Of a stretch of 18,580 nt of DNA, positions 14,859 through 18,580 are shown piece by piece. The notes beneath the pieces are model-generated. The model saw only the letters and a program-made list of their open reading frames with translations. It was not told the origin of the DNA and did not search any database. A program made the position numbers and the translations under genes. The first letter of the stretch is position 1. Every line of letters begins with the position of its first letter. This DNA comes from Proteiniphilum sp. UBA4977 (GTDB taxonomy: Bacteria > Bacteroidota > Bacteroidia > Bacteroidales > Dysgonomonadaceae), in assembly GCA_002398565.1 (NCBI GenBank), contig DGZP01000034.1, positions 1 through 18,580 on the forward strand. Direction: 5' to 3'.

Positions 14859-15204
14859 ATATTGCTGACGTTTTGGGCGTTTCGCTTACTTCCACGGCAT
14901 ACAACTCCGGCAACTGCGACTTGAACCGGTCATATATCATTTTGGCAATGTTCTCGGCCGAGGAGTTGAGTGGTGCGAGAATATCATTCAGGTTGCGGTG
15001 ATCGAGTGTGCCATCTATATAGCTCTTCACCATACGCAATTCGTTGTAATCACGTACGAAGCCCTGCGGATTCAGTTCTTTGGCTCGCAGGTGGACTGTG
15101 ACCACGTAATTGTGTCCGTGCAGCCGGCTGCACGGATGATCGTCGGGCAGTCCGAATAGCGAATGGGCTGCCGAAAATGAAAACTCTTTGCTTATTTTGT
15201 ACAT
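14839..15204 (-). CDS. queD: 6-carboxytetrahydropterin synthase QueD
   Basis: A 121-residue T-fold enzyme that makes 6-carboxytetrahydropterin from dihydroneopterin triphosphate, the first dedicated step of queuosine synthesis. Zinc ligands are His14, His29 and His31; catalytic Cys25 lies in CSRLHGH; LDHRNLN includes His69; and a C-terminal Glu107 completes the site. The start at 15204 (MYKISKEFSFSAAH) matches the family; an upstream GTG (15261) or ATG (15255) would add 17-19 unconserved residues. It follows the EEP gene after an 84-nt gap and overlaps queE. Confidence 0.94.
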   Translation of the reverse strand: MYKISKEFSFSAAHSLFGLPDDHPCSRLHGHNYVVTVHLRAKELNPQGFVRDYNELRMVKSYIDGTLDHRNLNDILAPLNSSAENIAKMIYDRFKSQLPELYAVEVSETPKTSAIYEPECE

Positions 15205-15288
15205 CTTTCTGATTGGTTGATTGGTTGATTTGCCGGTTGGCGAATCGTAATTCATTTTCACATTAATTCTTACCCACCTTCGTATGGG

Positions 15289-16410
15289 TTACTCCAGTCT
15301 CAGAGAGGCCCTCAGCGGATAGTGATCTGAAAATTTCTTCTTATCGGTCTTTGCGCTGAAGGCCTTGATATTTTTGCTGTGCATAATATAATCGATCCGA
15401 AACAAAAAAAGATCTTCGTGATAGGTAATTCCCGGACCAAAGGCCGTGGAAACATAGGCATCCTTCAATCCTTTTCTCATCTGGTGGTAGGCGTACGATA
15501 TGGGTGTGTCATTAAAGTCCCCACAGATGATTGTTCCTTTTGTCTCCTGATTATCAATGTACTTCTTCACTTTCTCCGTCTGCTGCGCACGCATGCGGTA
15601 AGCACCTCCCAGCCGGGTGCGGATATTGGTTGTTATCGTCTCCAGTTTTACCGAATCGGAATTCTGAATAAAATCGCTGTACAACTTTTTGTCTTCCGCC
15701 TTAATACTGTTCGATTCCAGATGCACGTTGGCAACCGTATACCTGTTTCCTTTTATGTTGATCGTATAAACTGCCGCTCCATTATAGGAGGATTCAAATA
15801 CTACTTCATGCGTCTTCTCGATCGGATATTTCGAGAAGCAGGCAAGACCGAAGATATGGTATTTTCCCGAAGATTCCAAGCCGGTGACCGAACGATAAGG
15901 ATATTTATTAAGAATACGGTTTACGTCACGCTGTGAAAAGATAGACTGGCCGGTTTTACTTACCAGGTATTCCTGCAGGCAGACAATATCTGCATTGGTA
16001 CGGGCTATATAATCGAGAATGGGATGTTCAGCTGAATTTTTGTTTCTTTCCTCCGGAAATCCCTGCACATTGTAAGTCAGGATCTCTAGGGTCTCCGTGG
16101 GAGCTTCTTCCGGAAAAAGATGCATCGGGAAAAAGGTTGTAACCGGTTTATGACATAGCAGAATAGCAGCCAGTGAGATGAGTGCCAGTTTCCATTTCGA
16201 GAAGATGATCCAGAAAATCAGGTAGCATACATTAAGCAGGAAAATCAATCCGAAGCCCAGGCCTATGTATGAGAAGAGGTTTGTTTTCAGCGGCGAGACG
16301 TTCCATGAAAGGAAAGCCGAAAAAAGGAGGATAATAGCTACTATGTTGGTAGCAAAAACGGACCATTTGACGATATCCCTGAATCTTATTTTTTTATTTT
16401 TTGCTCGCAT
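15289..16410 (-). CDS. Membrane-anchored endonuclease/exonuclease/phosphatase (EEP) family protein
   Basis: A 373-residue protein with three N-terminal membrane helices (about 12-34, 43-70, 74-90) and an EEP catalytic domain from about 105. Catalytic residues of the DNase I/exonuclease III fold are present: Asn114 (TYNVQG), Glu147 (LQEY), His230 (ANVHLES), Asp298 and Asn300 (GDFND), Asp340 (RIDYIM), and Asp362-His363 (SDHYPL). The hydrolytic fold is intact, but the substrate (nucleic acid, phospholipid or inositol phosphate) cannot be read from the sequence. The ATG at 16410 overlaps the upstream rhomboid gene by 17 nt. By topology the domain probably faces the periplasm, though this is uncertain. 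Confidence 0.85.
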   Translation of the reverse strand: MRAKNKKIRFRDIVKWSVFATNIVAIILLFSAFLSWNVSPLKTNLFSYIGLGFGLIFLLNVCYLIFWIIFSKWKLALISLAAILLCHKPVTTFFPMHLFPEEAPTETLEILTYNVQGFPEERNKNSAEHPILDYIARTNADIVCLQEYLVSKTGQSIFSQRDVNRILNKYPYRSVTGLESSGKYHIFGLACFSKYPIEKTHEVVFESSYNGAAVYTINIKGNRYTVANVHLESNSIKAEDKKLYSDFIQNSDSVKLETITTNIRTRLGGAYRMRAQQTEKVKKYIDNQETKGTIICGDFNDTPISYAYHQMRKGLKDAYVSTAFGPGITYHEDLFLFRIDYIMHSKNIKAFSAKTDKKKFSDHYPLRASLRLE

Positions 16411-17281
16411 CAAAAAGCTTCTTTTTTTCGTCTGCGGAGAGACTGCTGTATCCTGATTGTTTCAGCTTGTCGAGGATGGCATCAATCTCTTCCTGTTCGC
16501 TATGTCTGCGTTTGTTGTAATCCCAGTCGGTTTCATGGCGGACATGTTCAACCCTTAGTTTTGTTTTCTTTTGGCGGGGTTTGAATAACCCTGCAGACCA
16601 ATCGATACATTTGCTCATCCAATGCGTGATGTCCCTGCCTTTTTTATACTGTGTGGCGAACAGGAATCCCAGAAGCGCTCCCCCGATATGTGCCACATGT
16701 CCACCCGGGTTGGTAGTATTGCCGAGAGATAGAAAATCAAGTACGAACGCAAAAATGGCGATGTACACAATTTTTACCGGGCCCACGAAAAGAAGGTGCA
16801 GCTGTACGTCGGGACGATAAAAAGCTGCTCCCATCACAATTGCCATGACAGACGCCGAGGCGCCGATCATCCATCCCCGCCCCATGTCCATATAGTAGGG
16901 AATAGTATTGAAGGCGGCTACATAAAGCAACGCCCCTGCCAGTCCCCCCAGCAGGTAAAGGCTGCCCAATGAGCGTCCGGAGAAGTACTGTAGGAAAATC
17001 TGTCCGAACCAATAGAGCCAGAGCATGTTAAACAGAAGATGCAGGAATCCCTCATGTACGAACATATAGGTAATGGGTGTCCAGAGACTGCCAAGAAGTA
17101 ATGGAATATGGGAGGGTACTCCCAGAAAGGCAATCAGGTCAAGGTTGTTAATATTAAACAGGGTGAATATTACACCGATAACCTTCAGAACAATAAAAAC
17201 GGCCGTATTAATAAAGATGAGTCTGGTCATCATACTGCCCGTTTTATATTTTTGGTTGAGCATGTCAATAATATCTGCCAT
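16394..17281 (-). CDS. Rhomboid family intramembrane serine protease with cytoplasmic tail
   Basis: A 295-residue six-helix rhomboid. The catalytic serine is Ser142 in IGASAS, and the catalytic histidine is probably His198 in GGHVAHIGG. HLLFNM (81-86) contains the oxyanion-region Asn85. A charged, soluble C-terminal tail (about 212-295) with DWDYNKRRHSEQEEIDAIL (252-270) is typical of Bacteroidetes rhomboids. It overlaps the upstream rhomboid gene by 17 nt and the EEP gene by 17 nt. It cleaves membrane proteins within the bilayer; substrates are unknown. GASAS replaces the usual GASGA motif, and activity is still expected. Confidence 0.9.
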   Translation of the reverse strand: MADIIDMLNQKYKTGSMMTRLIFINTAVFIVLKVIGVIFTLFNINNLDLIAFLGVPSHIPLLLGSLWTPITYMFVHEGFLHLLFNMLWLYWFGQIFLQYFSGRSLGSLYLLGGLAGALLYVAAFNTIPYYMDMGRGWMIGASASVMAIVMGAAFYRPDVQLHLLFVGPVKIVYIAIFAFVLDFLSLGNTTNPGGHVAHIGGALLGFLFATQYKKGRDITHWMSKCIDWSAGLFKPRQKKTKLRVEHVRHETDWDYNKRRHSEQEEIDAILDKLKQSGYSSLSADEKKKLFDASKK

Positions 17282-17942
17282 CTTTTCTGTCCTTGTTTCT
17301 CCAATATAAAATCATAAATATCCCGAAGAGCATCCCTCCCAGATGGGCAAAATGAGCCACATTATCACCTGACCTGTTGGCTACCCCAAAAACCAGTTCC
17401 AGCAGGCCATATCCTATTACGAACCACTTGGCTTTGATGGGGAAGGGAAAGGGAATGATAAATAGTTCTGCGTTAGGGAAAAGCATTCCGAATGCCAGTA
17501 GGATGCCGAATACAGCACCAGAGGCTCCTACCGTGACACTGTCAATCATTGAAAACATCTCCTGTGGTATCACTGCCTGTGCACGGATAAATATTACCAG
17601 CAGCTGAATAAGTCCTGCACCAATTCCGGTGATCAGGTAGTAGGAAAGAAAACGCTTTGGCCCCCAAATTTGTTCCAGTGTACGGCCGAACATAAAAACG
17701 GCAAACATATTAAAGAAAACATGGGAAAAGGAATAGGGATCATGCAGGAACATATAGGTAACCAGCTGATAAATGCGAAAATCGGGCGAGGAGGGAAAGT
17801 GAAGGCCAAAAAATTGCGACAGGTCAATACCGGCTCTGCTCAAAAATACATACTGCGACAACCAGATTATTCCGTTGATGATGATGATATTTTTGGTGAC
17901 AAGCGGCAAAAGACCGGCAAAACTGTTTCTATAATTGTTCAT
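17265..17942 (-). CDS. Rhomboid family intramembrane serine protease
   Basis: A 225-residue rhomboid without the C-terminal tail of its neighbour. The motif GASGAVFG (139-146) gives nucleophile Ser141; AHFAHLGG (196-203) gives catalytic His200; HVFFNMF (74-80) carries the oxyanion Asn78. About six membrane helices are visible. It is the first gene of the minus-strand operon and overlaps the second rhomboid by 17 nt, so the pair is probably a tandem duplication with divergence. A possible -7 box lies upstream at 17966-17973. Confidence 0.92.
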   Translation of the reverse strand: MNNYRNSFAGLLPLVTKNIIIINGIIWLSQYVFLSRAGIDLSQFFGLHFPSSPDFRIYQLVTYMFLHDPYSFSHVFFNMFAVFMFGRTLEQIWGPKRFLSYYLITGIGAGLIQLLVIFIRAQAVIPQEMFSMIDSVTVGASGAVFGILLAFGMLFPNAELFIIPFPFPIKAKWFVIGYGLLELVFGVANRSGDNVAHFAHLGGMLFGIFMILYWRNKDRKDGRYY

Positions 17943-17965
17943 TCTTATAATCTGATGTTGAGGCG

Positions 17966-17973
17966 CAAAAATA
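17966..17973 (-). promoter_or_regulatory. Possible -7 promoter box upstream of the rhomboid operon
   Basis: On the minus strand, TATTTTTG matches TAnnTTTG and lies 24 nt before the first rhomboid ATG. No matching TTTG is visible at the -33 position, so support is modest. The rest of the 206-nt divergent gap holds the HU promoter and T-rich stretches. Confidence 0.35.
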
Positions 17974-18054
17974 CGTATTATTTTGCAGCTGGTGTGGTTT
18001 TTTGACCCATAAAGTGCTTTTTTTTTAGAAAATCAAATACTTTTTATCTTTTTT

Positions 18055-18086
18055 CTTGATTGTTTTCGATTTATCACTTATATTTG
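18055..18086 (+). promoter_or_regulatory. HU gene promoter
   Basis: CTTG (18055-18058; consensus TTTG), a 20-nt spacer and TATATTTG (18079-18086) form a Bacteroidetes-type promoter. The start site should lie near 18092, leaving a leader of about 55 nt that begins close to the small palindrome at 18097-18109. Confidence 0.7.
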
Positions 18087-18096
18087 ACGGCAAAAT

Positions 18097-18109
18097 AAGG
18101 CTCAGCCTT
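18097..18109. repeat. 13-bp palindrome in the HU leader
   Basis: AAGGCT-C-AGCCTT has perfect 6-bp arms around one base. It sits 10 nt after the -7 box, at or just past the expected start site, where a repressor, perhaps HU itself or another dimeric protein, could act. The one-base centre makes a strong RNA hairpin less likely. Could be chance. Confidence 0.35.
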
Positions 18110-18148
18110 GACTTAATGTATGTTTAATTTCTTTATTTACGTTTTCTT

Positions 18149-18415
18149 ATGAATAAATCAGAACTAATTAGTGCTATTGCTGAACAATCAGGCCTTAGCA
18201 AAGTGGATGCAAAGAAAGCATTGGATGCTACACTTGAAACAATCTCTGCAGAAGTGAAAGCCGGTGGTAAAGTTGTGTTGGTTGGATTTGGCACATTTTC
18301 TGTATCAGAAAGAAGTGCAAGAAAAGGTATCAACCCGCGTACAAAGAAGCCCATCAACATTCCTGCAAAGAAAACGGCCAAGTTTAAAGCTGGTTCAGAA
18401 CTTTCAAATCTTTAA
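18149..18415 (+). CDS. HU-family DNA-binding protein
   Basis: An 88-residue nucleoid protein of exactly HU size. The start MNKSELISAIAEQSGLSKVD, the central VLVGFGTFSV, and the DNA-gripping arm with RSARKGINPRTKKPI (about 56-70) match the family. The dimer bends and compacts DNA in the cytoplasm. It is a single-gene unit with a good promoter upstream and an intrinsic terminator directly after it. Bacteroidetes often carry several HU paralogues, so the specific gene name is not assigned. Confidence 0.96.
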   Translation: MNKSELISAIAEQSGLSKVDAKKALDATLETISAEVKAGGKVVLVGFGTFSVSERSARKGINPRTKKPINIPAKKTAKFKAGSELSNL

Positions 18416-18437
18416 GGACGTAGTCGTGGAATAAAAG

Positions 18438-18468
18438 AGGAACAAATTTTCAGGTTTGTTCCTTTTTT
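18438..18468 (+). terminator. Intrinsic terminator of the HU gene
   Basis: AGGAACAAA (18438-18446) and TTTGTTCCT (18455-18463) form a perfect 9-bp stem with an 8-nt loop, followed by a T-run to 18468. The A-rich stretch before the stem can pair with the T-run and lengthen it. It begins 23 nt after the HU stop. Confidence 0.9.
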
Positions 18469-18484
18469 ATTTCTAAAAAATCTG

Positions 18485-18492
18485 TACCTTTG
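18485..18492 (+). promoter_or_regulatory. -7 promoter box of tRNA-Lys
   Basis: TACCTTTG matches TAnnTTTG and lies 15 nt before the mature tRNA 5' end, a normal spacing for a tRNA leader. The -33 position falls in the T-run of the HU terminator and shows no clear TTTG. Confidence 0.55.
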
Positions 18493-18506
18493 TGCCTCTT
18501 AAAAAT

Positions 18507-18579
18507 GACTCCGTAGCTCAGTTGGTAGAGCAATTGACTCTTAATCAATGGGTCGAGGGTTCGAGCCCCTCCGGGGTCA
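18507..18579 (+). tRNA. tRNA-Lys (anticodon CTT)
   Basis: A complete 73-nt cloverleaf. The acceptor stem GACTCCG pairs with CGGGGTC (one G-T wobble). The D arm is GCTC-AGTTGGTA-GAGC, and the anticodon arm is ATTGA-CTCTTAA-TCAAT with anticodon CTT. A 5-nt variable loop and the T arm GAGGG-TTCGAGC-CCCTC follow, with discriminator A at 18579. No full CCA can be seen before the window ends, so it is probably added after transcription. Confidence 0.96.
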
Positions 18580-18580
18580 C

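Noticed and set aside
14457..14924. A 155-codon open frame opposite queE and queD
   Set aside because: The minus strand encodes QueE with its CxxxCxxC cluster; the plus-strand translation is not recognisable.
15211..15240. Short direct repeats of GATTGGTT upstream of queD
   Set aside because: Only two exact units with no spacers or conservation pattern; too short to be a CRISPR or a meaningful tandem repeat.
15269..15288. Five-base hairpin (ACCCA/TGGGT) after the EEP gene
   Set aside because: The stem is short and lacks a T-run on the minus strand, so it was not called a terminator.

Overview
The window looks like chromosomal DNA of a Bacteroidota member, probably order Bacteroidales and possibly close to Dysgonomonadaceae (inference). 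Support: Bacteroidetes-type promoter boxes (-33 TTTG, -7 TAnnTTTG) lie upstream of several genes, Shine-Dalgarno sites are mostly absent, two tandem rhomboid proteases sit next to a membrane-anchored EEP-family protein, a small protein resembles a type IX secretion C-terminal domain, and MnmD is stand-alone. No mobile element, CRISPR array or clear foreign DNA is visible; this is compact housekeeping DNA with one regulatory island.

Layout. (1) 59-4898, plus strand: STAS protein, glycogen debranching enzyme GlgX, second STAS protein, RsbW-like serine kinase, and a membrane-bound PP2C/SpoIIE phosphatase. The genes overlap or nearly touch, apart from 24-nt and 22-nt gaps, so they form one operon. 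It is a complete partner-switching circuit built around a carbohydrate enzyme, and it resembles the icfG cluster of the cyanobacterium Synechocystis. (2) 9168-4907, minus strand: a tripartite exporter with ATPase, lipoprotein HlyD/DevB-like adaptor, DevC-like permease and TolC-like outer-membrane channel. Its promoter is flanked by a 10-bp inverted repeat. (3) 10094-9297, minus: the tRNA wobble-uridine methyltransferase MnmD. It diverges from (4) 10252-11929, plus: a ZnuA-like metal-binding lipoprotein and its ABC ATPase, with no permease in the window. A perfect 19-bp palindrome of Fur/Zur-box geometry (9-1-9) lies between the two units. (5) 12936-11938, minus: aspartate-semialdehyde dehydrogenase with a near-consensus promoter. 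(6) 17942-13034, minus: two rhomboid proteases, a membrane-anchored EEP-family hydrolase, QueD, QueE, RNase Z and the small T9SS-CTD-like protein. These are tightly packed or overlapping and are probably one operon, possibly with internal promoters. (7) 18149-18415, plus: an HU-family DNA-binding protein with a good promoter and an intrinsic terminator, followed by tRNA-Lys(CTT).

The best candidate for an under-described system is the first island. Its products would sense an extracytoplasmic cue, reset STAS phosphorylation and act on an unidentified target, plausibly glycogen use, since no sigma factor is encoded here. The two operator-like palindromes, before the exporter and before the metal-uptake genes, are the best unexplained non-coding signals.
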